Source: Amycolatopsis benzoatilytica AK 16/65 (GTDB lineage: Bacteria; Actinomycetota; Actinomycetes; Mycobacteriales; Pseudonocardiaceae). Taken from it: a DNA stretch of 64,000 bases. The notes under the pieces are model-generated. The model made no database searches, was not told where the DNA came from, and saw nothing but the letters and a program-made list of their open reading frames with translations. A program made the position numbers and the translations under genes. Shown here piece after piece: positions 9,511 to 17,881 of this stretch. The DNA lies in the NCBI RefSeq assembly GCF_000383915.1, contig NZ_KB912942.1, positions 1,586,561 to 1,650,560 of the forward strand. The letters are read 5' to 3'. The first letter of the stretch is position 1; each line of letters begins with the position of its first letter.

Positions 9511-11009
9511 GCACCATCTCGGGGGTCGACCCCCGGACCGGGACGCCGCTGGCCCCGGTCGCCGAAGACACTTCCGCGGCCGCGGTCGCCCGGCACGCCG
9601 CGGCCGCCGCGGCATGCCCGGTTCCCGGCCGCGAGTTCCGGGCCGCGTTCCTGGACCGGATCGCCGACGAGGCCGAGCGGTCGCGTGCCGAGCTTGTCGC
9701 GATCGCGATGCGGGAGACCGGATTCGCCGACGCGAAGCTGCAGGGCGAGCTGACTCGAGCGGCGTTCCAGTTCCGGTTCTTCGCCGACGTCGTCCGCGAA
9801 GGCAGCTACCTCGAAGCCACTGTGGACCCGGCTGCCGACACTCCGATGGGACCGCGGCCGGACTTGCGCCGCATCCTGGTCCCGCTCGGTCCGGTGGCGG
9901 TGTTCGGGGCGAGCAACTTCCCGTTCGCGTTTTCCGTGCTGGGCGGCGACACCGCTTCCGCGCTCGCCGCGGGGAATCCGGTGATCCTGAAGGCGCACCC
10001 TTCGCACCCGGGCACCTCGCTGCTGTCGTACGAAGTGCTGCGGCGCGCGGTGACGGCGACCGGGGCGCCGGACGCGACGGTCGGCCTGGTGTTCGGCACC
10101 GAGGCCGGCGCGGCGCTGGTCGCGCAGCCGGAGATCAAGGCAGTCGGGTTCACCGGTTCGCTTTCCGGCGGACGGGCGCTGCTGGACGTCATCGCCGGCC
10201 GCGCCGAGCCGATCCCGTTCTACGGAGAACTGGCCAGCCTCAACCCGATCGCGGTCACCCCGGCCGCGGCCGCCGAACGGGCGGAAGAGATCGGCCGGGG
10301 ACTGGTCGCGTCGATCACCGTCGGCGCGGGCCAGCTGTGCACGAAACCGGGCGTCGTGCTGGTGCCCGCCGGCGACGCGGGGGACCGGCTCGTGGCCGCC
10401 GCGCGCACGGCGATCGGCGAGGTACCCGGCCAGGTTTTGCTGAACGAGCGGATTTTCCGTTCCTACACCGAGGAAACCGAACGTTATGGCAGCGACGGCG
10501 GGATACGGGAGGCGGTCGGCAACTCGGCGGAAGGCGGGTTCGGCGTCGCCGCGCAGCTGTTCGAAACGACGGTCGCCGGGCTGGCACAGCATCCGGTCCA
10601 GGAGATCTTCGGTCCGGTCACCGTGATCGCCCGCTACGACGCTGCGAACGTGACCGGCGAAGTAGCGCGTGCGTTGGCTTCGCTGGGCAATTCGCTCACC
10701 GCGACGCTGCACACCGGCAGCGAGGAATCCGCGCTCGCCGCGGAGCTGACCGCAGCGGTGCAGCCCTATGCCGGCCGCATCGTGTACGACGGCTTTCCGA
10801 CCGGCGTGGCGGTCTCCTGGGCGCAGCACCACGGCGGGCCCTGGCCGTCGACCAACTCGATCCACACGTCGGTGGGCGCCACCGCGATCCGGCGGTTCCT
10901 GCGGCCGGTGACCTACCAGAACGCGCCGGAATCCGTGCTGCCCGAGGAGCTGCGCGACGAATACCGCGGCATTCCGCGGCGGATCGACGGCGTGCTGCGC
11001 AGCGCCTGA
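9507..11009 (+). CDS. Aldehyde dehydrogenase, predicted 2-oxoglutarate-semialdehyde dehydrogenase
   Basis: This 500-residue ALDH-superfamily protein has FGASNFPFAFSVLGGDTA, the general-base glutamate in YGELASLNP and the nucleophilic cysteine in GAGQLCTKPG. This FGASNFP/GQLCTKPG variety is characteristic of the NADP-preferring KGSADH branch rather than betaine- or succinate-semialdehyde enzymes. It would oxidise 2-oxoglutarate semialdehyde to 2-oxoglutarate, completing trans-4-hydroxyproline breakdown. Its start overlaps the upstream gene by ATGA, and a strong hairpin begins 14 bp after its stop, closing the operon. Confidence 0.86.
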   Translation: MSTISGVDPRTGTPLAPVAEDTSAAAVARHAAAAAACPVPGREFRAAFLDRIADEAERSRAELVAIAMRETGFADAKLQGELTRAAFQFRFFADVVREGSYLEATVDPAADTPMGPRPDLRRILVPLGPVAVFGASNFPFAFSVLGGDTASALAAGNPVILKAHPSHPGTSLLSYEVLRRAVTATGAPDATVGLVFGTEAGAALVAQPEIKAVGFTGSLSGGRALLDVIAGRAEPIPFYGELASLNPIAVTPAAAAERAEEIGRGLVASITVGAGQLCTKPGVVLVPAGDAGDRLVAAARTAIGEVPGQVLLNERIFRSYTEETERYGSDGGIREAVGNSAEGGFGVAAQLFETTVAGLAQHPVQEIFGPVTVIARYDAANVTGEVARALASLGNSLTATLHTGSEESALAAELTAAVQPYAGRIVYDGFPTGVAVSWAQHHGGPWPSTNSIHTSVGATAIRRFLRPVTYQNAPESVLPEELRDEYRGIPRRIDGVLRSA

Positions 11010-11022
11010 GCGCAACCGAACA

Positions 11023-11058
11023 GCGGAGGAAGCCCACGAAGCGGCGGGCTTCCTCCGC
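11023..11058 (+). terminator. Terminator hairpin after aldehyde dehydrogenase gene
   Basis: GCGGAGGAAGCCC (11023-11035) and GGGCTTCCTCCGC (11046-11058) make a perfect 13-bp stem with a 10-nt loop, 13 bp past the stop codon. It lacks a T-tract, as many actinobacterial terminators do. Confidence 0.8.
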
Positions 11059-11125
11059 GTCGTCGTGCGAGGGGACCGGGGCCGTGCTGGCTCGCGGTCC
11101 CTTCGGCATGCCGTCCACGGGGCCA

Positions 11126-11210
11126 GTCCGTGAAGGGAACCTTGAGGGAATCAGAGTCCCTCAAGGTTCCCTTCACGGAATCTGGGTCCCTCAAGGTTCC
11201 CTTCACGGAC
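11126..11210. repeat. Dispersed palindromic repeat, three-arm copy
   Basis: GTCCGTGAAGGGAACCTTG pairs with CAAGGTTCCCTTCACGGA, and the second arm is duplicated in tandem before the final GGAC. The loop reads AATCAGA. It belongs to the family also found at 19563, 23227, 25898, 32533, 36483, 38370 and 55236. It lies between the ALDH terminator and the transporter operon. Together with the terminator, operator and leader hairpin it accounts for the notable content of the 424-bp intergenic region. Confidence 0.9.
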
Positions 11211-11305
11211 CGCTGGCGAGTTGCGAAAAGGGAGCTGTCCGCACCGCTTTCGTCGCTCAAAGTTGTCGTTGTCTTCTGCGTGTCAGGGTCGTAGCCTAGC
11301 CACTG

Positions 11306-11318
11306 CTATGTGACATTG
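11306..11318. promoter_or_regulatory. Candidate GntR operator in front of the transporter operon
   Basis: CTATGTGACATTG contains ATGTGACAT and the right arm ACATTG of the palindrome at 6508; one arm position differs (TATGT for AATGT). It lies 116-128 bp upstream of the binding-protein ATG, so the mRNA leader must be long. Confidence 0.6.
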
Positions 11319-11398
11319 CACAAACCGAGAACGGGCAACGGCGCCCGGGCCCAGGCCCCCGATCTCGCGAGGCAAGGGAAACACCCACCCCGGAAAAC

Positions 11399-11419
11399 CA
11401 GCCGAGGCATCCTCGGCTG
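11399..11419 (+). other. Leader hairpin next to the ribosome-binding site
   Basis: CAGCCGAGG and CCTCGGCTG form a perfect 9-bp stem with a 3-nt CAT loop, directly abutting the GAGAGGAG ribosome-binding region of the binding-protein gene. It could insulate or stabilise this highly expressed leader. Confidence 0.65.
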
Positions 11420-11433
11420 AGAGGAGCAGCGAG

Positions 11434-12585
11434 ATGACCCTCCTTCGTCGTGGCGTCGCGGCAGCGGCCGCAGCGGTGCTCGGGTTCGGCCTCGCCGCCT
11501 GTGGCGGCAGCCTGTCCTCCGGCGGATCCGGCGGCGGCAACTCCGGCCCGGTCAAGCTCGGCATGCTCGCCCCGCTGACCGGCAGTTCGGCCGCGATCGG
11601 CCCGAACATGAAGAACGGCGCCCAGCTCGCGGTCGACGAGATCAACGCCAAGGGCGGGGTCAACGGCCGGAAGCTGGAGCTGACCGTCGAAGACGAGGCG
11701 TGCGACCCGAAGACCGCCGCGGCCGGTGCCGCGAAGCTGGTCACCGCGGGGATCGCGGTGTCGGTGGGCGGTTACTGCTCGTCGGCCACGCTGCCGACGC
11801 TGAGCATTTTCAACAAGGCGAACATTCCGATGATCATCCCGGCCGCGAACTCCGCCGACCTGGTCGCGCAGAAGCTGCCGAATGTCTTCCTGCTCAACGG
11901 AACCGGCATCCAGCAGGCCGAGTCCGCGGCGAAGTTCATCAAGGCGCAGGGGTCCAAGGCGGTCGCGCTGCTGGACGACAACACCTCCTACTCGACCGAC
12001 ATCGCCAAGCGCACCCAGCAGGACCTGCAGCAGGTCGGCGTCCCGGTCGTCAATCACCAGTCGGTGACCGCGGGCGAGTCGGACTACTCCGGCGCGGTCA
12101 ACGCGGTCGTGCAGTCCAAGGCGGACTTCGTCTACTGGACCGGGTATTACCAGGAGGGCGGCCTGATCATCAAGCAGCTCAAGGCCGCCGGGTACCAGGG
12201 CAAGATCATGGTCGCGGACGGCTCGGTCGACCCGAAGCTGGTCGAGATCGCCGGGCAGCAGAACGCGCAGGGCGTGTTCGCGACGATGACCCAGACGCCG
12301 CAGACCATTCCCGGCGGCGAGGCGTGGGTCAAGAGCTACCAGGCGAAGTTCGGCGGCGCGCCCGGCCCGTACTCCACCCAGGCATACGACGCGGTCCGCG
12401 TCGCGGCGGAAGCGGTCAAGAACGCCGGCGGCACCGACGGCAAGGCCGTGATCAAGGCACTGGAAGGGATCAACGGATTCAAGATCTTCTCCGGCGACCT
12501 GAAGTTCACCCCGGAGCACACGCTGACCCAGGGCGGCTTCGACATCCTCGTGGTCAACGGCGCCGACTTCGCGCTGAACAAGTAA
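11434..12585 (+). CDS. LivK-type ABC transporter substrate-binding lipoprotein
   Basis: This 383-residue protein starts with a lipoprotein signal peptide: two arginines, an alanine-rich core and the lipobox LAAC (Cys24). It is followed by a flexible Gly/Ser linker and a two-lobed type-1 periplasmic-binding fold (LGMLAPLTGSSAAIG near the start; IKALEGINGFKIFSGDLKF near the end). It should capture the substrate outside the membrane for the LivHMGF proteins encoded next. The operon also encodes a racemase-family enzyme and aconitase X and has a hydroxyproline-type operator, so hydroxyproline isomers are a likelier ligand than leucine or isoleucine. GAGGAG precedes the ATG. Confidence 0.88.
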   Translation: MTLLRRGVAAAAAAVLGFGLAACGGSLSSGGSGGGNSGPVKLGMLAPLTGSSAAIGPNMKNGAQLAVDEINAKGGVNGRKLELTVEDEACDPKTAAAGAAKLVTAGIAVSVGGYCSSATLPTLSIFNKANIPMIIPAANSADLVAQKLPNVFLLNGTGIQQAESAAKFIKAQGSKAVALLDDNTSYSTDIAKRTQQDLQQVGVPVVNHQSVTAGESDYSGAVNAVVQSKADFVYWTGYYQEGGLIIKQLKAAGYQGKIMVADGSVDPKLVEIAGQQNAQGVFATMTQTPQTIPGGEAWVKSYQAKFGGAPGPYSTQAYDAVRVAAEAVKNAGGTDGKAVIKALEGINGFKIFSGDLKFTPEHTLTQGGFDILVVNGADFALNK

Positions 12586-12604
12586 CCCCGAACCGGGAAA
12601 GCGC

Positions 12605-13504
12605 ATGGACTACTACCTCCAGCTCGTGCTGAACGGCTTGTTCGTCGGGTCGTTCTACGCCTTGGTGGCTCTCGGCTACTCGATGGTCTACGGGATCATC
12701 AAGCTGCTCAATTTCGCGCACGGCGACATCTACATGCTCGGCGCGTTCGTCGGCTTCACGGTGCTCAGCGTCGGAGCCGGCGCGCTCGGCGGCGGCTTCG
12801 TCGCGCTGATCGCGATCATGCTCGTGGCGATGCTCGCCACCGGCACCTTCGGCGTCGTGCTGGAGCGGGTGGCCTACCGCCCGCTCCGGCGCGCGCCGCG
12901 GCTCTCGGTGCTGATCACCGCGGTGGGCGCGAGTTTCGCGCTCGAGTACGGCATCGCGGTCGGCTTCGGGCCGAACCCGCAGGTGTACCCGATCGGCGTG
13001 GCCGGCGGGTCGATCAACGTTCTCGGCGGCCGGCTCACCTACGCGCAGCTGGCGATGATGGCGATCGCGGTGGCGCTGATGATCGCACTCGACACACTGG
13101 TCCGGAAAACCCGTTCCGGCCGGGCGATGCGGGCGATTTCGCAGGACCCGAAAGCCTGCCTGCTGATGGGCATCAACGTGGACCGGGTCATCTCGCGGAC
13201 GTTCTTCATCGGCTCCGCGCTGGCCGGCGCGGCCGGCGTGATGGCGGGCGCCTACTACGGGAAGATCGACTTCCTGATGGGCTTCATCATCGGGCTCAAG
13301 GCGTTCACCGCGGCGGTCATCGGCGGCATCGGGAACCTGCGCGGAGCGGTGCTCGGCGCGATCGTGCTGGGCCTGCTCGAATCGTTCGGGGTCGCGTTCC
13401 TGGGCAGCCAGTGGCGGGACGTGTTCGCGTTCGGCTTCCTGATCGTTTTCCTGACCGTGCGGCCGACCGGGCTGCTGGGCGAGCGCGTGACGGAGCGTGT
13501 GTGA
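12605..13504 (+). CDS. LivH-type branched-chain/hydroxyproline ABC permease
   Basis: This 299-residue membrane protein is composed almost wholly of hydrophobic helices. It opens with LVLNGLFVGSFYALVALGYSMVYGIIKLLNFAHGD, shortened here in part, the hallmark start of LivH permeases (residues about 6-40), and contains the cytoplasmic coupling region around RAISQDPKACLLMGIN. It pairs with the LivM subunit encoded immediately downstream; the TGA shares one base with the next ATG. It forms half of the membrane channel of the importer. Confidence 0.9.
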   Translation: MDYYLQLVLNGLFVGSFYALVALGYSMVYGIIKLLNFAHGDIYMLGAFVGFTVLSVGAGALGGGFVALIAIMLVAMLATGTFGVVLERVAYRPLRRAPRLSVLITAVGASFALEYGIAVGFGPNPQVYPIGVAGGSINVLGGRLTYAQLAMMAIAVALMIALDTLVRKTRSGRAMRAISQDPKACLLMGINVDRVISRTFFIGSALAGAAGVMAGAYYGKIDFLMGFIIGLKAFTAAVIGGIGNLRGAVLGAIVLGLLESFGVAFLGSQWRDVFAFGFLIVFLTVRPTGLLGERVTERV

Positions 13505-14616
13505 TGAGCGAAGCGTCGTCCAGCCGTCCTGCCGAGGACGCCTCCGCCTACGTGCGGGCGGTCGAAGAGCGCGCCCCGGCGAACGTCGCGCTGGCCGGGA
13601 AGCCGGTGGGCAGCCCGAAGCCCGGCCGGCCGGCGATTTCCGAGGCGCTGTCCCGGTTCCTGTCCAGCAAATGGCTCGCGGCCGGGGTCGCGGTGCTCGC
13701 GCTCGCGTTGCCCTACCTCAATTCGAGCACCTACCTGATCCAGATCGCTACCGACGCACTGATCTTCGTCATGCTCTCGGTCGGGCTGAACGTCGTGGTC
13801 GGCTACTGCGGCCTGCTCGACCTCGGCTACGCGGCGTTCTTCGCCATCGGCGCCTACACCTCGGGCGTGCTGGCCACGAAGTTCAGCTGGCCGCTGCTGG
13901 CGACCATCCCGGTCGTCGTCGTCGCGGCCGTCGCGGGCGGCGTGGTGATCGGCGGCCCCACCCTGCGGCTGCGCAGCGACTACCTCGCCATCGTGACCCT
14001 CGGGTTCGGCGAGATCATCCGCATCACCGCGAACAATCTCGAGGTCACCGGCGGTCCGAACGGCCTCTACGGCATCCCGGACTTCGGCGACTTCGGGCTC
14101 CGCTCGGATGTCGCGATCTATTGGGTCACCGCGGTCGTCGTCTGCCTCGCCGTGCTGTTCTCCAGCCGGCTCGGACGCGGCCGGATGGGCCGGGCTTGGC
14201 GGTTCGTCCGCGAGGACGAGGACGCCGCCGAAGCGATGGGCATCCACACGTACAAGGTGAAGTTCGCCGCTTATATCGGCGGGGCGGTCTTCGGCGGCAT
14301 CGCGGGCGTGCTGTTCGCGGCGCACCAGTCCGCGGTTTCTCCGCCGAGCTTCAACTTCCTGTGGTCGGCGCTGATCCTGATGGCGGTCGTGCTCGGCGGC
14401 ATGGGCTCGACGCCGGGGGTGGTGGTCGGCGCGCTGGTGATCTCTCTGCTGCCGGAACTGTTGCGGGGCGCGGAAAACTGGCGCTATCTGATCTTCGGTG
14501 TGCTGCTGATCGTGATCATGGTGTTCCGGCCGCGGGGGCTGATCCCGTCCCGGGTGGGAGAACCGAGACGGCGCAAACGGCGTGCGTCGGCGACATCCGA
14601 GGGAGGTGCGTCGTGA
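13504..14616 (+). CDS. LivM-type ABC permease
   Basis: This 370-residue permease has an extended hydrophilic N-terminus (about 50 residues) before the first transmembrane helix. The conserved GLNVVVGYCGLLDLGYAAFF and the coupling segment FVREDEDAAEAMGIHTYKVK follow. A basic tail RRRKRRASA ends the protein. The ATG overlaps the LivH stop, and the LivG GTG overlaps this gene's TGA. The longer open frame upstream overlaps LivH and is not used. Confidence 0.9.
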   Translation: MSEASSSRPAEDASAYVRAVEERAPANVALAGKPVGSPKPGRPAISEALSRFLSSKWLAAGVAVLALALPYLNSSTYLIQIATDALIFVMLSVGLNVVVGYCGLLDLGYAAFFAIGAYTSGVLATKFSWPLLATIPVVVVAAVAGGVVIGGPTLRLRSDYLAIVTLGFGEIIRITANNLEVTGGPNGLYGIPDFGDFGLRSDVAIYWVTAVVVCLAVLFSSRLGRGRMGRAWRFVREDEDAAEAMGIHTYKVKFAAYIGGAVFGGIAGVLFAAHQSAVSPPSFNFLWSALILMAVVLGGMGSTPGVVVGALVISLLPELLRGAENWRYLIFGVLLIVIMVFRPRGLIPSRVGEPRRRKRRASATSEGGAS

Positions 14617-15440
14617 GCGAGGTGCTGCTCGACGTGCGGGACATGGCGGTCTCGTTCGGCGGCGTGCGCGCCGTCGACGGGCTGAGCTTCCAGGTGCACG
14701 AGGGCGAAGTGCTGTCGGTGATCGGCCCGAACGGGGCCGGCAAGACGAGCGCGTTCAACTGCATCACCGGGTTCTACAAGCCGTCCGGGGGAACGGTGAC
14801 GTTCGCCGGCGCCGAGATCACCGGGAAACGGCCCGCGGTGATCGCGGCGGCCGGCATCGCCCGGACCTTCCAGAACCTGCGGCTGTTCGGCGACCTGACA
14901 GTGCTGGACAATGTGCGGGCCGGGATGCATGTCCGGCTGCGGCAGAACGTTTTCGACGCGATGCTGCACACTCCGCGGTACTGGCGGGCGGAGGACCAGG
15001 CCACCGGCGAAGCCAACAAATGGCTCGATTTCGTCGACATGGAATACGACCGGACCGCGCAGGTGCGGAATCTGCCCTACGGCGAGCAGCGGCGGGTGGA
15101 GATCGCCCGGGCGCTGGCCCGCGAACCCAAGATGCTGCTGCTGGACGAGCCGGCCGCCGGGCTGAACCACGGCGAGAAGGCGCGGCTGCTGGACCTGCTG
15201 CGCCGGATCGCCGGTCTGGGCATCGCGGTGGTGCTGATCGAGCACGACATGGGCCTGGTGATGAAAGTGTCCGAGCGGATCGTGGTCCTGAGCTACGGCA
15301 AGGAGATCGCCGACGGCGCCCCGGCGGAGATCCGGGCCGATCCGGCGGTGATCGAGGCGTACCTCGGCGCCGAGGACGAGGACGCGCACGCCGAGGCGGA
15401 ACGGATCGCCGCCACCCCGACGACGGAGGTACAGCCGTGA
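14613..15440 (+). CDS. LivG-type ABC transporter ATP-binding protein
   Basis: This 275-residue ATPase shows Walker A GPNGAGKTS, the Q-loop FQNLRLF, the variant signature LPYGEQRRVEIARAL, Walker B MLLLDEPAAGLN and the switch histidine in LIEHDMGLVM, which is the LivG-specific form. It powers the importer in a heterodimer with LivF. The GTG start overlaps the LivM stop (GTGA), with GGGAGG upstream. The C-terminal 20 residues are a charged extension of unknown role. Confidence 0.92.
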   Translation: MSEVLLDVRDMAVSFGGVRAVDGLSFQVHEGEVLSVIGPNGAGKTSAFNCITGFYKPSGGTVTFAGAEITGKRPAVIAAAGIARTFQNLRLFGDLTVLDNVRAGMHVRLRQNVFDAMLHTPRYWRAEDQATGEANKWLDFVDMEYDRTAQVRNLPYGEQRRVEIARALAREPKMLLLDEPAAGLNHGEKARLLDLLRRIAGLGIAVVLIEHDMGLVMKVSERIVVLSYGKEIADGAPAEIRADPAVIEAYLGAEDEDAHAEAERIAATPTTEVQP

Positions 15441-16150
15441 GCGCGGTGCTGGAAGTGCGCGGCCTGGAGGTCGCGTACGGCAAGGTGGAAGCGCTCACCG
15501 GGCTCGACTTGACGGTGGGGGAGAACGAGATCGTCGCGCTTCTCGGCAACAACGGCGCGGGCAAATCGACTACTGTCTCGGCGGTGTCCGGCGTGGTGCG
15601 GGCCCGAGCGGGCTCGATCACCGCGTACGGCGAGGACATCACCACCGCCAAGCCGTGGACGATCGTGGAACGCGGGATCGTCCAGGTGCCGGAAGGGCGG
15701 CGGATCTTCTCCCGGCTGACCGTGCACGAGAACCTCCAGCTCGGCGGCTACGCGGTGCGGGACAATTCGGTGATCGGCAAGCGGATCGACGAGGTCTACG
15801 ACCTGTTCCCGCGGATGGCCGAACGCCGCGACCAGCAGGGCGGCACGCTGTCCGGCGGCGAACAGCAGATGCTCGCGATCGGCCGGGCGATGGTCGCCGG
15901 GCCGCGGCTGATCATGCTGGACGAACCGTCGATGGGGCTGGCCCCGCTGGTGGTGGCCCAGGTGATGGCGGCGGTCGTCGCGATCAACGAGGCCGGCACC
16001 TCGGTGCTGCTGATCGAGCAGAACGCACGGGCTGCGCTCAAGGTGGCGCACCGCGGGTACGTCATCGATGCCGGCCGGGTGACGGTGTCCGGGCCGGCCG
16101 CGCAGCTGAGCTCGGACCCGCAGGTCGTCGAGGCTTACCTCGGAGCGTGA
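15437..16150 (+). CDS. LivF-type ABC transporter ATP-binding protein
   Basis: This 237-residue ATPase has Walker A GNNGAGKST, the signature LSGGEQQMLAIGRA, Walker B LIMLDEPSMGLAP and the LivF-specific switch region LLIEQNARAAL. It is the second nucleotide-binding subunit of the LivHMGF importer. The GTG start overlaps the LivG stop, giving coupled translation. A 25-bp gap separates it from the racemase-family gene, which has its own GGAG-type ribosome-binding site. Confidence 0.92.
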   Translation: MSAVLEVRGLEVAYGKVEALTGLDLTVGENEIVALLGNNGAGKSTTVSAVSGVVRARAGSITAYGEDITTAKPWTIVERGIVQVPEGRRIFSRLTVHENLQLGGYAVRDNSVIGKRIDEVYDLFPRMAERRDQQGGTLSGGEQQMLAIGRAMVAGPRLIMLDEPSMGLAPLVVAQVMAAVVAINEAGTSVLLIEQNARAALKVAHRGYVIDAGRVTVSGPAAQLSSDPQVVEAYLGA

Positions 16151-16175
16151 CCTCCGCAGGAGAACGAGGAGCAGG

Positions 16176-17210
16176 ATGGACCCCATCGAGACGATTGACT
16201 GGCACACCGGCGGCGAGCCGTTCCGGATCGTGCCGACCGGTCCGCCCGCGGTGACCGGCGACGGGCTGACCGTCGCCGAACGGCGGGTGGTCGCGATCGG
16301 CGACGAGCAGGTGCAGTGGACCCGTGCGGTGTTGTGCAGCGAGCCGCGCGGGCACGCGGACATGTACGGCGGATTCCTGGTGCCGCCGGACGACGCCGGT
16401 GCGCACCTCGGGGTGCTGTTCTGGCACAAGGACGGGTTTTCCACCGCCTGCGGGCACGGCACGATCGCGCTGGGCGCGTGGGCGGTGGAGTCCGGACTGG
16501 TCGAAGCGCCGGAGGACGGGACGACGGACGTGGTGGTCGACGTCCCGTCCGGCCGGGTCTCGGCGCGGGTTCGCACAGCCGGCGGCGTCGTGCAGGACGT
16601 GACGTTCACGAACGTGGCCAGCTATGTGCACGCGCGGGGCGTGAAGGTGGAGACGTCGCGCGGGCCGGTGAGCGTGGACATCGCCTTCGGGGGCGCGATG
16701 TACGCGGTGCTGCCGGTGGCGTCGGTGGGCCTGCGGGTGCGGCCGCGGGACGTCACCGAGCTGATCGCGATCGGCCGCGAGATCCGCGACGCGCTCAACG
16801 CGGCGGACGCGGCGGTGCATCCGGACGACGAGCGGCTGTCCGGGATCTACGGGACCATCCTGACCGAGGAGGTCGAACCGCCGCGGACGCGCGCGGACGG
16901 GACCCGGCGGCTGAACCAGCGGAACATCACGGTGTTCTCCGACGGCGAGGTGGACCGGTCGCCGTGTGGTTCGGGGACTTCGGCGCGGGTCGCGTTGCTG
17001 GCCGGCACCGGCGAGCTGCGGCCCGGCGACGACCTGCGGCACGAGTCGGTGGTCGGGTCGGAATTTCGCGCGTGGATCGCGGAGCGGACCACGGTGCACG
17101 GGAAACCGGCGGTGGTGCCCGCGATGACCGGGACTGCCTACCAGGTGGGCACGTGCCGGTTCACCGTCGATCCGCGAGACCCGCTGGTTCCCGGGTTCGT
17201 GCTGCGATGA
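16176..17210 (+). CDS. Proline-racemase family protein, second copy
   Basis: This 344-residue protein is only distantly similar to the copy at 7488. It again has two catalytic cysteines: Cys92 in STACGHGTIA and Cys264 in DRSPCGSGTSA. A Cys/Cys active site favours epimerisation, although residues around the first cysteine (STAC rather than LPMC) differ from the likely 4-hydroxyproline 2-epimerase. Located between the importer and the GntR-aconitase X genes, it may act on 3-hydroxyprolines, either by epimerisation or by dehydration. The specific reaction is open. The stop codon overlaps the GntR ATG. Confidence 0.82.
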   Translation: MDPIETIDWHTGGEPFRIVPTGPPAVTGDGLTVAERRVVAIGDEQVQWTRAVLCSEPRGHADMYGGFLVPPDDAGAHLGVLFWHKDGFSTACGHGTIALGAWAVESGLVEAPEDGTTDVVVDVPSGRVSARVRTAGGVVQDVTFTNVASYVHARGVKVETSRGPVSVDIAFGGAMYAVLPVASVGLRVRPRDVTELIAIGREIRDALNAADAAVHPDDERLSGIYGTILTEEVEPPRTRADGTRRLNQRNITVFSDGEVDRSPCGSGTSARVALLAGTGELRPGDDLRHESVVGSEFRAWIAERTTVHGKPAVVPAMTGTAYQVGTCRFTVDPRDPLVPGFVLR

Positions 17211-17881
17211 CCGGCGAGGTGGGCCTGCCCGCGGTGCGGGGCCGGCAGTCGTTGCGCGAGCAGGTGCGGGAGTCGTTGCGGTCGTTGCTGATCGCCGGGC
17301 AGCTCTCGGCCGGCGAGGTCTACTCGGCGCCCGCGCTGGCCGCCGAGTTCGGCGTGTCGGCGACGCCGGTGCGGGAAGCGATGCTCGACCTGGTCCGCGA
17401 AGGGCTGGTCGAGACGGTGCGGAACAAGGGGTTCCGGGTCACCGAGGTCAGCGACGCGGAGCTGGACGCGATGACCGAGATCCGCGCGCTGATCGAGATC
17501 CCGACGATGGCGGCGGTCGCCCGGGCGTGCAGCGGCCAAGTCGCGGCGGGCGTGGCGGCGCTGCGCCCGCTCGCCGAGGAGATGGTGGAGGCGGCGGCCG
17601 CCGGCGACCTCGGCCGGTACATCACCCTGGACACGAACTACCACCTGGCGTTTCTGGCCCTGCACGGCAATTCGGCGCTGGTCGAGGTGGTGCGGAGCCT
17701 GCGGGCGCGAGCCCGGCTGTACGGGCTGCGTGCGCTGGCCGACGAGGGCACGTTGCCGCAGAACGCCGCCGAGCACCTGGACATCCTGCAGGCCGCGGTC
17801 GATCGCGACGGCGAGGAGATGACCCGGATCATGAGTGTCCATATCGGACACGTGCGGCGGCTGTGGGCGGCTCGGCCGTGA
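17207..17881 (+). CDS. GntR/FCD transcriptional regulator (hydroxyproline regulon, copy 2)
   Basis: This 224-residue protein has a winged helix-turn-helix (about residues 14-82) and a C-terminal FCD domain. The DNA-binding part nearly repeats that of the regulator at 2797: FGVSATPVREAMLDLVREG and RNKGFRV are common to both. The FCD domains differ more, so the two may sense different isomers at the same operator. It is embedded in the operon it presumably controls, overlapping the upstream racemase gene by ATGA and sharing GTGA with the aconitase X gene. Confidence 0.88.
   Translation: MTGEVGLPAVRGRQSLREQVRESLRSLLIAGQLSAGEVYSAPALAAEFGVSATPVREAMLDLVREGLVETVRNKGFRVTEVSDAELDAMTEIRALIEIPTMAAVARACSGQVAAGVAALRPLAEEMVEAAAAGDLGRYITLDTNYHLAFLALHGNSALVEVVRSLRARARLYGLRALADEGTLPQNAAEHLDILQAAVDRDGEEMTRIMSVHIGHVRRLWAARP

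Noticed and set aside
15437..16150. LivHMGF importer as a leucine/isoleucine/valine transporter
   Set aside because: Family membership alone would suggest this, but the operon and operator context favour hydroxyproline; the substrate remains unproven.
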